16,621 nucleotides of DNA, from the NCBI GenBank assembly GCA_902493585.1, contig CABUPZ010000056.1:1-16621 (forward strand). The letters are read 5' to 3'. This DNA comes from an uncultured Fusicatenibacter sp. GTDB taxonomy: Bacteria; Bacillota; Clostridia; Lachnospirales; Lachnospiraceae. Both the position numbers and the translations under genes were made by a program. This document shows, in pieces, positions 5,987-12,550 of this stretch. The notes below the pieces were generated by a model. That model had not been told where the DNA came from. It ran no database searches and saw only the letters and a program-made list of their open reading frames with translations. Each line of letters starts with the position of its first letter. The stretch's first letter is position 1.

Positions 5987-7729
5987 TTATTCTTCCAATC
6001 CTTCAAACTGCATCTTGTAATAATGGGCATAGATTCCATCTTTCTGCAGAAGCTCTTTGTGGGTTCCCCGTTCCGCGATGCCTTCTTCGGTCACCACAAG
6101 AATTTCGTCCGCATTGCGGATGGTGGAGAGTCGGTGGGCGATTGTGATGGTTGTACGGTTTTTAGCGAGTTCTTCCAGGCTTTTCTGGATTCTGCGTTCG
6201 CTTTCGTTGTCCAGCGCGCTGGTCGCCTCGTCCAGGATCAGGACGGGAGGATTTTTCAGGAATACACGAGCAATGGAAATACGCTGTTTCTGTCCTCCGG
6301 AGAGGCGGGTTCCGCGCTCACCCACAAAGGTGTCGTATCCGTCCGGGAGTTCCTGGATAAATTCATGGATATTTGCCTTTTTTGCAGCCTCGATGATTTC
6401 TTCCATGGTGGCATCCGGCTTTCCGTAGGCGATATTCTCACGGATCGTTCCGCAGAACAAATACACATCCTGCTGTACACTTCCAATCTGGCTGCGCAGG
6501 CTTTTTTTCGTCAGGCTGCGCACATCCTGCCCGTCAATGGTCACCCGTCCGCCGGTTACATCATAGAACCGGGGAAGAAGAGAGCAGATCGTAGTTTTTC
6601 CACCGCCGGAAGGTCCCACAAGAGCAATGGATTTTCCAGCCGGAATATCGAAAGAAACGTGAGAAAGCACCAGGGTATCATCGTCGCTGTAGTGGAAGGA
6701 TACATCCTCATAAGAAACATGTCCCTTTACATTTTCCAGTCCTTTTGCGTCCGGCGCATCCTGAATCTCCGGTTCCGTTTCCATCACATCCAGAAAACGG
6801 CGGAAACCGGAAAGTCCTTTCTGGATCATCTCTGTCAGTTCCACAAGGATCTGGATCGGGCTGATAAAGATACCGATATACAGGGAATACATGGCCAGAT
6901 CACCGACCTGCATCTGACCTTTCGCGATCAGGTAGCCGCCGAAGGTCAGCGTGACCAGATACATCATTCCCTGGAAAAACAGATTCCAGCCCATGAAATT
7001 TCCCATACAGCGATAATTGGCATCCTTGGACAGAAGGAATGCATGATTGCTCTTGTAAAATTTCTTGCGTTCCACCTCTTCATTGGCGAAGGACTGAACC
7101 ACACGAATGCCGGCAAGCGTATCCTGTAAGCTGGAGTTCACATCACCGATTTTTCTTCTGTTTTCCATAAAAGTAGACTGCATACGTTTGTTCTGACTCA
7201 GAGAAAACAGAAACATACAGACAACCAGAAGAGAAAGTGGGATCGCCAGTCTCCAGTTGATCAGAAACAGGAACGTAAAGGATCCGATGATCTTGATCAG
7301 AGAAATAAACAGGTTTTCCGGACCATGGTGGGCGAACTCTGCGATATCAAACAGATCCGAGACGAGCTTGCTCATCATCTGGCCGGAATTGTTCTGATCA
7401 TAATAGGAAAAAGAAAGCTTTTCGTAGTGGTCAAACAGCTGCTGACGCATGTCCCGTTCCATGTTTGCTCCCATCATATGTCCCTGATAGCTGACATAGT
7501 ATTTGCATAAGCTCTGCACAAGGTACATGACGAACAGTGCGATGGCGATCGGCGGCAACGCCCGGAGAATCGCCGGGGCGTCCTCGGTGAACAGCGTGTT
7601 GGTCAGTGTCCGCAGAATCTGCGGATAGGCAAGATCCACCAGGCTGATGATGGTGGCGCACAGCAGATCGAGAAAGAAGACCGCCTTGTAGGGGCCGTAG
7701 TAATGGATAAATCGTTTTAGTGTATGCAT
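5987..7729 (-). CDS. ABC exporter half-transporter (ABCB/MsbA-like, membrane domain fused to ATPase)
   Basis: 580 residues, standard for a half exporter that works as a homo- or heterodimer. Residues 1-300 hold the six-helix export domain. Residues 335-575 hold the ATPase: Walker A GPSGGGKTT (372-380), Q-loop Q420, signature LSGGQKQR (476-483), Walker B VLILDEATSALD (496-507) and the switch histidine H532 in AHRLSTI. The signature and Walker B glutamate are intact, so it should hydrolyse ATP. Drug or lipid export is likely, but the substrate is not readable. No second half-transporter lies beside it, which favours a homodimer. GGAGGAACT precedes the ATG at 7729. The leader contains a terminator-like hairpin. 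Confidence 0.93.
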   Translation of the reverse strand: MHTLKRFIHYYGPYKAVFFLDLLCATIISLVDLAYPQILRTLTNTLFTEDAPAILRALPPIAIALFVMYLVQSLCKYYVSYQGHMMGANMERDMRQQLFDHYEKLSFSYYDQNNSGQMMSKLVSDLFDIAEFAHHGPENLFISLIKIIGSFTFLFLINWRLAIPLSLLVVCMFLFSLSQNKRMQSTFMENRRKIGDVNSSLQDTLAGIRVVQSFANEEVERKKFYKSNHAFLLSKDANYRCMGNFMGWNLFFQGMMYLVTLTFGGYLIAKGQMQVGDLAMYSLYIGIFISPIQILVELTEMIQKGLSGFRRFLDVMETEPEIQDAPDAKGLENVKGHVSYEDVSFHYSDDDTLVLSHVSFDIPAGKSIALVGPSGGGKTTICSLLPRFYDVTGGRVTIDGQDVRSLTKKSLRSQIGSVQQDVYLFCGTIRENIAYGKPDATMEEIIEAAKKANIHEFIQELPDGYDTFVGERGTRLSGGQKQRISIARVFLKNPPVLILDEATSALDNESERRIQKSLEELAKNRTTITIAHRLSTIRNADEILVVTEEGIAERGTHKELLQKDGIYAHYYKMQFEGLEE

Positions 7730-7744
7730 AATAGTTCCTCCGTA

Positions 7745-7779
7745 TGAAAAAGGCCGTACAGAAGATGCTCTGTTTCGAC
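7745..7779 (-). promoter_or_regulatory. Terminator-like hairpin in the ABC exporter leader (candidate attenuator)
   Basis: Read on the minus strand, AAAAGGTCG-AA-ACAG is followed by an 8-nt loop and CTGT-A-CGGCC-TTTTT. GGTCG pairs with CGGCC (one G-U), ACAG with CTGT, and the U-tract can pair with the leading A-run. The fold ends a few bases before the GGAGGA ribosome binding site, in a leader of about 58 nt. This looks like an intrinsic terminator placed between promoter and gene. No upstream leader peptide is evident. Confidence 0.45.
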
Positions 7780-7794
7780 CTTTTGACTATCCTG

Positions 7795-7823
7795 ATATTA
7801 CCATATCTGCGCAAAAGAAACAA
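7795..7823 (-). promoter_or_regulatory. Promoter of the ABC exporter
   Basis: On the minus strand TTGTTT (7823-7818), a 17-bp spacer and TAATAT (7800-7795) place the start near 7788. Confidence 0.6.
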
Positions 7824-7907
7824 GCGGACAGAATAGTTTTTCTTGTTGCGGATTTATGGAACCGATATCATCAGGAACCGTTCAACTGGATAAACTTCTG
7901 CTAAACA

Positions 7908-7936
7908 TTTACTTTTCACTGATTCTGGAGTATGAT
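7908..7936 (+). promoter_or_regulatory. Promoter of the EamA transporter
   Basis: TTTACT (7908-7913), a 17-bp spacer and TATGAT (7931-7936) give a start near 7943. The ATG at 7932 lies inside the -10 element, which argues for the downstream ATG at 7971 as the translation start. Confidence 0.6.
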
Positions 7937-7970
7937 AAATACATACAGTCACTGGAGAAAGAAGGGGTAT

Positions 7971-8840
7971 ATGATGTGGCTTTTGTATGCGGTCGGTTCT
8001 GCTTTTTTTGCAGGAGTGACCTCGATCCTCGCAAAATGCGGGATCCGGAAAACAGATTCTACCGTGGCCACTGCCATTCGAACGGTGGTTATCCTTGTGT
8101 TTTCTTGGCTGATTGTGTTCCTGGTCGGGGCGCAATCGGGGATCTCGTCCATTGACGGAAAGACGCTGGCCTTCCTGATCCTATCCGGGGCAGCCACCGG
8201 AGCGTCCTGGCTTTGTTATTTCCGGGCGCTTCAGATAGGTGATATCAACAAAGTGGTGCCTATTGACAAGTCCAGTACGGTTCTGACGATTCTCCTGGCA
8301 CTGATTTTTCTCCATGAAGGGCTGAGCTTTCCGAAATTTCTGGCGGTTGTAGTCATTACAGTCGGTATCTTGCTGATGATCGAGAAAAAAGATGTGGAAA
8401 CACCAAGTCACTCAAAAAGGGGCAGTTGGTTTCTTTATGCCTGCGGTTCAGCGTTTTTCGCCAGCCTGACAGCAATCCTTGGTAAAATCGGAATTTCCGG
8501 TGTGGAGTCCAATCTGGGAACTGCAATCCGTACAACGGTGGTACTGGTGATGGCGTGGATGATGGTGTTTGTCACCGGAAAACAAAAGGAACTCCGGGGG
8601 ATTCCAAGGAAAGAACTTTTTTATATCTGCTGTTCCGGAATCGCCACGGGAGCTTCCTGGCTCTGCTATTACCGTGCCCTGCAGGAGGGGCCTGCCAGTG
8701 TTGTCGCGCCGATCGACAAACTGAGCGTGCTGGTCACTGTAGCATTTTCTTATTTTGTTTTTGGAGAAAAGCTGAACAGAAAAGCAGGCGTCGGTCTGGC
8801 TTTGCTGACAGGCGGAACGGTAGCGATGGCACTGCTGTAA
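7971..8840 (+). CDS. EamA/DMT-superfamily permease
   Basis: 289 residues, about ten membrane helices. The protein is an internal duplication: the first half opens with MWLLYAVGSAFFAGVTSILAK and the second with the clearly similar WFLYACGSAFFASLTAILGK, each followed by an (S/N).(V/L)(A/G)TAIRT.VVLV helix and later by GATGASWLCYFRALQ-like (first) and GIATGASWLCYYRALQ (second) segments. That is the two-EamA-domain architecture of drug/metabolite transporters. The substrate is unknown (amino acids, metabolites and nucleosides occur in the family). AAGGGG lies just before the tandem ATGs at 7971 and 7974; either may be used. It is transcribed alone, divergently from the ABC exporter. Confidence 0.88.
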   Translation: MMWLLYAVGSAFFAGVTSILAKCGIRKTDSTVATAIRTVVILVFSWLIVFLVGAQSGISSIDGKTLAFLILSGAATGASWLCYFRALQIGDINKVVPIDKSSTVLTILLALIFLHEGLSFPKFLAVVVITVGILLMIEKKDVETPSHSKRGSWFLYACGSAFFASLTAILGKIGISGVESNLGTAIRTTVVLVMAWMMVFVTGKQKELRGIPRKELFYICCSGIATGASWLCYYRALQEGPASVVAPIDKLSVLVTVAFSYFVFGEKLNRKAGVGLALLTGGTVAMALL

Positions 8841-8863
8841 AGCTGGAAAATCTTATGTCAAGA

Positions 8864-8910
8864 TTTAGTAAGTTAAAATGAGAAATTTATCCTCATTTTA
8901 ACTCACTAAA
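8864..8910. repeat. 19-bp AT-rich inverted repeat after the EamA gene
   Basis: Left arm 8864-8882 and right arm 8892-8910 match at 18 of 19 positions around a 9-nt loop. It starts 24 bp after the EamA stop, so it may act in transcript termination or 3'-end protection, but neither strand has a U-tract after the stem, so it is not a standard intrinsic terminator. The Fic remnant begins exactly at its right edge, so it may instead mark the deletion or insertion boundary. Confidence 0.6.
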
Positions 8911-9356
8911 AGCAGTTCGCAAGTAAATATTCCGGCGGTATTTACCATAAAACACAAATTGATTTAACGTATAACTCAAACCATATTGAGGGAAGTCGTC
9001 TGACCCATGATCAGACCAGATATATTTTTGAAACCAATACCATCGGCGTGGAAAATGAAGTTCTCAACGTAGATGATGTGATTGAAACTGCAAATCATTT
9101 TCGATGTATTGATATGATTATCGACCATGCAAAATCTGCTTTGACTGAGAACTTTATTAAGGAGCTTCATCTGACTTTGAAAAGCGGAACCAGCGATTCC
9201 AGAAAAGACTGGTTTGCGGTGGGGGATTATAAGAAATTGCCTAATGAGGTGGGTGGCATGGATACTGCTCTACCCGAAGAAGTTGCCGGTAAGATGAAAG
9301 CATTGCTGGCAGCGTATAACGCAAAAGAAGAAAAGACGTTTGAAGATATTAAGTAA
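8910..9356 (+). pseudogene. Remnant of a Fic/DOC-family protein gene (both ends missing)
   Basis: The open frame continues upstream of the first ATG (9048): from 8910 it reads KQFASKYSGGIYHKTQID, then LTYNSNHIEGSRLTHDQTRY, then IFETNTIGVENE, with no start codon after the stop at 8907. The YNSNHIEGSRLT segment and the following helical domain with FIKELHLTLKSGTSDSR and VGDYKKLPNEVGG are typical of Fic-family AMP-transferases before their catalytic core. The frame stops at 9354, before any HPFxDGNGR motif, and no such motif appears downstream. The original start and the whole active site are therefore lost. An ATG-initiated 102-residue fragment from 9048 could still be translated but would be inactive as an AMPylase. 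No antitoxin or recombinase gene is adjacent. Confidence 0.75.
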
Positions 9357-9415
9357 GATGATTTATCCAGATGTAAAAACAAAAGATGGTGGAAAAGCCG
9401 TTAGTGTCCCAATGC

Positions 9416-9452
9416 AAAAAACAGGAAGAGAAAATTATCCTATCTCTTCCTG
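9416..9452 (-). terminator. Intrinsic terminator of the merR-type gene
   Basis: On the minus strand CAGGAAGAGA (9452-9443 region) pairs perfectly with TCTCTTCCTG (9431-9422), 10 bp around an 11-nt loop, followed by six T (9421-9416). It lies only a few bases after the regulator stop codon at 9459. Confidence 0.85.
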
Positions 9453-9458
9453 CTTTCT

Positions 9459-9860
9459 TCATTCCTCAGTCCGGATCAGATTGCTGACATAAGGCCTTTT
9501 CCCGGAAAGCACTTCATCGTAAAAGTTCTGTTTCCAGTCAATATAAGCGATGCTCGCTTCCAGTTCCTGTACGGATTCTCTCAGAGATTCCTGTTTCTTT
9601 TTCAATAGTTCCTTGCGCTGAAGAATCGTGTCCGGTCCCTGGAGACACAAATCCAGATATTCTTTCATTTCCTGAATACTCATCCCGCATTTTTTCAGGC
9701 AGACAAGATCCTTGATCCAACGTACGTCTTTTTCGTCAAATACTCTTCGGTTGTTTTTGTCACGTTTTACATTGGGAACCAGACCTTCGTTGCAGTAAAA
9801 TTTCAGTGTCTGATAGGTCATGTCTGCTTCATTGCATACCTGCATCATTGTATACATCAT
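9459..9860 (-). CDS. MerR-family transcriptional regulator
   Basis: A 133-residue protein. The N-terminal winged helix-turn-helix covers MQVCNEADMTYQTLKFYCNE (about 6-25) and the wing NRRVFDEKDVRWIKDL (about 37-52). A long dimerising coiled coil follows (about 82-118, QRKELLKKKQESLRESVQEL). The C-terminus is short and has no obvious metal-binding cysteine cluster, which resembles aldehyde/electrophile-responsive AdhR/NmlR-like members more than MerR or CueR. Cysteines at about 9, 23, 55, 59 and 74 could sense thiol stress (inference). Start ATG at 9860 (or 9857) because GGAGGG lies 7 nt upstream; a TTG at 9884 has no ribosome binding site. It is divergent from the alcohol dehydrogenase operon, whose promoter carries the probable operator. 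Confidence 0.88.
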   Translation of the reverse strand: MMYTMMQVCNEADMTYQTLKFYCNEGLVPNVKRDKNNRRVFDEKDVRWIKDLVCLKKCGMSIQEMKEYLDLCLQGPDTILQRKELLKKKQESLRESVQELEASIAYIDWKQNFYDEVLSGKRPYVSNLIRTEE

Positions 9861-9892
9861 GATCTTCCCTCCTAAAAAAATCAAAAAAGCTC

Positions 9893-9923
9893 TTGACCGG
9901 TTGTAACAACCGGATATTATAAT
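9893..9923 (+). promoter_or_regulatory. MerR-activated promoter and operator of the alcohol dehydrogenase operon
   Basis: TTGACC (9893-9898) and a perfect TATAAT (9918-9923) are 19 bp apart. A perfect palindrome CCGGTTGT-A-ACAACCGG (9897-9913) fills the spacer. The long spacer with a central dyad is the signature of promoters that MerR-family proteins activate by distorting DNA. The adjacent divergent MerR gene is the obvious candidate regulator. Confidence 0.85.
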
Positions 9924-9933
9924 CGATAGTAAG

Positions 9934-9954
9934 ATCCGATAGCGTTTACCGGAT
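9934..9954. promoter_or_regulatory. Second imperfect dyad downstream of the MerR-type promoter
   Basis: ATCCGATA (9934-9941) and TACCGGAT (9947-9954) are complementary at 7 of 8 positions around GCGTT. The right arm runs into TTATAAC, so the block ACCGGAT-TATAAC (9948-9960) echoes ACCGGATATTATAAT (9909-9923). It may be a second operator, a 5' UTR hairpin or a decayed duplicate of the promoter. No -35 fits it. Confidence 0.4.
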
Positions 9955-10007
9955 TATAACATAAATCAGAGGATGATACAAGACGAAACGTGTAAGGAGG
10001 AAACGAA

Positions 10008-11153
10008 ATGAAAGAATTTATCTATTCTTATCCCACAAAAGTGTATTTTGGCGATCAGGCGGCAGAAAAAGCTTTGAAGACGGAGCTGGCTGGCGTCGGC
10101 AAAAATATTCTGCTTGCCTACGGCGGCGGTTCCATCAAAAAGAACGGGATTTATGATGAAATCATGGAACTCCTCAGTGATATGGGAAAAACGGTAACAG
10201 AGTTCTCCGGAATCATGGCAAATCCTACCTATAAAAAAGTACAGGAAGGCGCCGCCCTTGTCAAAAAAGAAAAGGCAGACTTTATTCTGGCTGTTGGCGG
10301 CGGTTCTGTCATCGACTGCTGCAAGATTGTTGCCGCTCAGGCAAAAACGGAAGAGGATCTTTGGAAGATGGAGTTTTCCGATCGCAAACTTCCGTCGGAG
10401 GCACTTCCCATGGGAGCGATTGTCACCGCTTCCGGCACCGGAGCAGAGATGAACGGCGGAGCAGTCATCACAAACGAAGAAGTGATGATGAAAACAGGAA
10501 TGATGGCTTTCGCGCCGCGTTTTGCAGTACTTGATCCCCATTATACTCTTACCGTACCACGTATGCAGGTCATTTCCGGCGCTTTCGATACTCTGAGCCA
10601 TGCGATGGAGACTTATTTCGGACAGTCTGACCAGGACAATGTTTCCGATGATGTAGCTCTGGCTGTTATGAAAAATACTGTAAAAAATATGCGCCGTCTT
10701 CTTGTGGACATCAACGATCTGCAGGCGCGCGGCAATCTGATGTGGGATTCCGCTATGGCAGAAAACGGTATCCTGAAAGTGGGACGTGTCACCGACTTCC
10801 AGGCACATCAGATGGAGCATCAGCTGGGAGCTTACACTGACTGCAATCACGGACAGGGGCTTGCAGTGATCCATCCGGCTTATTACCGTCATATTGTGAA
10901 GGATGCGGAAGAAAAATTCACACGGTTTGCAAAAGAAGTCTTCCAGGTGGATACGGCAGAAGCGGGCGTCGAGGCGCTGGCTGACTTCATAAAGGAATGT
11001 GGACTTCCGACGAAGCTGAGTGAACTGAAATCCAAGACAGAGATCACACCGGAGCTTCTGCGTCAGGTAGCGGATACCTGTAATGTAATCCCATGCAATC
11101 CACGACAGTTAAGCCGTGATGAAATTTATCAGATTCTCTGCGAATGTCTGTAA
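10008..11153 (+). CDS. Iron-type (group III) alcohol/aldehyde dehydrogenase, YqhD/BdhA-like
   Basis: 381 residues of the NADPH-dependent YqhD/butanol-dehydrogenase branch, which reduces short-chain and toxic aldehydes. The N-terminal cofactor-binding part has AYGGGSIKKNGIYDE (37-51), TEFSGIMANPTYKKV and the phosphate-binding GGGSVIDCCK (97-106). The metal site matches the E. coli YqhD numbering: D194 and H198 in AFDTLSHAMETYF, H267 in DFQAHQMEH and H281 in DCNHGQGLAV. The start is certain: TAAGGAGGAAACGAAATG. It is first in an operon under the MerR-type promoter and is followed after 52 bp by the CMD-domain protein gene. NADPH preference is inferred from the subgroup. Confidence 0.93.
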   Translation: MKEFIYSYPTKVYFGDQAAEKALKTELAGVGKNILLAYGGGSIKKNGIYDEIMELLSDMGKTVTEFSGIMANPTYKKVQEGAALVKKEKADFILAVGGGSVIDCCKIVAAQAKTEEDLWKMEFSDRKLPSEALPMGAIVTASGTGAEMNGGAVITNEEVMMKTGMMAFAPRFAVLDPHYTLTVPRMQVISGAFDTLSHAMETYFGQSDQDNVSDDVALAVMKNTVKNMRRLLVDINDLQARGNLMWDSAMAENGILKVGRVTDFQAHQMEHQLGAYTDCNHGQGLAVIHPAYYRHIVKDAEEKFTRFAKEVFQVDTAEAGVEALADFIKECGLPTKLSELKSKTEITPELLRQVADTCNVIPCNPRQLSRDEIYQILCECL

Positions 11154-11205
11154 AAGACAGCAAAAATGTATCATACAGACAGGGGAATCAGAAGTGGAGG
11201 TTTTT

Positions 11206-11964
11206 ATGAATCAGGAAATGCAGGAAAAAACAAAAAAGGTATTTTATGAGACAGGTGAGAAACTGGCAGTGACAGACCCTGAGTTTGTGGAACTGATCGC
11301 AAATTTTTCCCAGGGCGAGGTGACGGAGACAAGTAAACTCACGGAAAAGGAGCGGATGCTCTGTATCCTTTCCGCATTGCTGGGATGCCAGGGAATGGGA
11401 GAGTTCCGCAATATGCTCCATGCGTCTCTGGACGCGGGACTCAGCCCGGAAGCAGTCAAAGAAGTCATTTATCAGGCAACGGCTTATCTTGGGATTGGAC
11501 GCACCCATGACTTCCTGACAGCAGCCAATGAGATCATGGAGCAGCACGGAATCTTCCTGCCGCTGGAACCTCAGGGAACGACAGACAAAGACTCCCGTTT
11601 TGAAAAGGGACTGGCAAAACAGGTGCAGCTGTTCGGTGAGAGCATGGCAAAACGGCAGACGGACGGACCTGTTCTGCGGCGCAATGTCAACCGCTGGCTT
11701 GCGGACAACTGCTTTGGCGATTATTACACACGAAATGGACTGAACGATCAGGAACGGGAAATGATCACCTTCTGCTTTATCCTTGCTCAGGGCGGCTGTG
11801 AAAATCAGCTGCGCGGCCATACCGCAGGAAATTTTGGTGTAGGAAATGACAAAGAGAAGATGTACAGCGTTGTGGAACAATGTATGCCGTATATCGGTTA
11901 TCCGCGCACACTGAATGCCATGGGCATTATTGATGAAGTGGCCGCGAAAGCGGAACAGGCGTAA
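11206..11964 (+). CDS. Carboxymuconolactone decarboxylase (CMD)-domain protein, tandem domains
   Basis: 252 residues with two alpha-helical CMD/AhpD-like units: about 25-112 (EFVELIANFSQGEV, LTEKERMLCILSALLGCQGMGEF, AYLGIGRTHDF) and about 160-248 (LNDQEREMITFCFILAQGGCENQLRGHTAGN, MPYIGYPRTLNAM). Neither unit has the CxxC pair of AhpD peroxidases, only single cysteines near C61 and C198, so a peroxidase role is doubtful. Proteins of this type often sit beside aldehyde dehydrogenases/reductases and flavoproteins under MerR control; their biochemical role is mostly unknown. The ATG at 11206 is chosen because of GTGGAGG immediately upstream. The reductase remnant follows after 45 bp. Confidence 0.85.
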   Translation: MNQEMQEKTKKVFYETGEKLAVTDPEFVELIANFSQGEVTETSKLTEKERMLCILSALLGCQGMGEFRNMLHASLDAGLSPEAVKEVIYQATAYLGIGRTHDFLTAANEIMEQHGIFLPLEPQGTTDKDSRFEKGLAKQVQLFGESMAKRQTDGPVLRRNVNRWLADNCFGDYYTRNGLNDQEREMITFCFILAQGGCENQLRGHTAGNFGVGNDKEKMYSVVEQCMPYIGYPRTLNAMGIIDEVAAKAEQA

Positions 11965-12009
11965 GCTGAAAATGAGAGCGATGCCTGAAAAAAAGAGAGG
12001 AAAAGAAAA

Positions 12010-12193
12010 ATGAACAAGAATGTTGTGATCATATCGGGGAGCCCGCGAAAGGACGGAAATTCCGACACTCTCTGTGAAGAATTCCGCAGGGGCTGTGAGG
12101 AAGCCGGCAATCAGGTGAGACGAAAATAAATCTGCGGGAAAAACAGATTAATTTCTGTACCGCCTGCTACTCCTGCAAAAAAACAGGAACCTA
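12010..12193 (+). pseudogene. Frameshifted, 3'-truncated NAD(P)H-dependent FMN reductase
   Basis: AGAGGAAAAG precedes the ATG at 12010. The frame opens with MNKNVVIISGSPRKDGNSDT, then LCEEFRRGCEEAGNQV, the FMN-phosphate loop and first helix of the flavodoxin-like FMN reductase family, and hits TAA at 12127. Shifting frame near 12117 (equivalent to loss of one G) restores ETKINLREKQINFC, then TACYSCKKTGT, the family's conserved cysteine segment. After about 12190 similarity ends at the join to another gene. Only about 60 of some 180-200 residues survive, so it is non-functional. It was the third gene of the alcohol dehydrogenase operon. Confidence 0.75.
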
Positions 12194-12322
12194 CGTGCGA
12201 AGTATTATGAACTTTATACTGGTCATCCCTGGGGAAACCGTCTGAATTTTGATCTCTGTATCAACACCACGGAGGTGGTCATCAAAGAGATGGTACCGGT
12301 TCTTGCAAATTTATTCCGTTAA
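12194..12322 (+). pseudogene. C-terminal fragment of a cytidylate-kinase-like protein gene
   Basis: In a different frame from either part of the reductase remnant, RAKYYELYTGHPWGNRLNFD, then LCINTTEVVIKEMVPVLANLFR, runs to TAA at 12320-12322. The RAxYYxxYTG..WG..xN(F/Y)xLC pattern is the C-terminal end of cytidylate-kinase-like (AAA nucleotide kinase) proteins common in Clostridia. No start, P-loop or N-terminal part exists here. The fragment directly abuts the reductase remnant, implying one deletion that fused two genes. Its own terminator follows at 12333. Family call is from remembered motifs and is moderately sure. Confidence 0.6.
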
Positions 12323-12332
12323 GGGAGGACGA

Positions 12333-12372
12333 GGGTTTGTGAAGCTGTTTTGCGGCTTTGCAGACCCTTTTT
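12333..12372 (+). terminator. Intrinsic terminator after the kinase-like fragment
   Basis: GGGTTTGTGAAGC (12333-12345) pairs over all 13 positions, with three G-U pairs, to GCTTTGCAGACCC (12355-12367). TTTTT follows. It separates the alcohol dehydrogenase operon from the ABC transporter operon. Confidence 0.9.
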
Positions 12373-12402
12373 CATACCCTTATCTTTATTTTGTGATTTT
12401 TC

Positions 12403-12431
12403 TTGTTATTATAAGGGAAATATGGTATATT
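12403..12431 (+). promoter_or_regulatory. Promoter of the ABC-2 transporter operon
   Basis: TTGTTA (12403-12408), a 17-bp spacer and TATATT (12426-12431) with an extended TGG just before it. The start near 12438 leaves an unusually AT-rich leader of about 110 nt with a small TTCCG..CGGAA hairpin (12482-12501 region); no known riboswitch was recognised in it. Confidence 0.65.
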
Positions 12432-12550
12432 GTCGTTAAATATTGCAGGATATTTGGCTATTCCAGTAAAAAATATGTAAAATTCCGGAAACTTTTCGGA
12501 AAACATCTTTCTGTGAACAGCAAAAAACGAGGGAAAAGGAGATTACAACT

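Noticed and set aside
5960..7129. A 389-codon plus-strand open frame opposite the ABC exporter
   Set aside because: It runs antisense to the ATPase and membrane domain, which carry all ABC motifs; no ribosome binding site or domain.
7932..7970. ATG at 7932 as the start of the EamA protein
   Set aside because: It lies inside the likely -10 element and has no ribosome binding site; the ATG at 7971 follows AAGGGG.
9359..9489. Small plus-strand frame beginning MIYPDVKTKDGGKAV
   Set aside because: No ribosome binding site, runs through the terminator and into the antisense of the regulator; I do not recognise a family.
12474..12479. ATG-TAA start-stop in the leader of the NatA-like gene
   Set aside because: No ribosome binding site in front of it and such hexamers are common by chance in AT-rich sequence.
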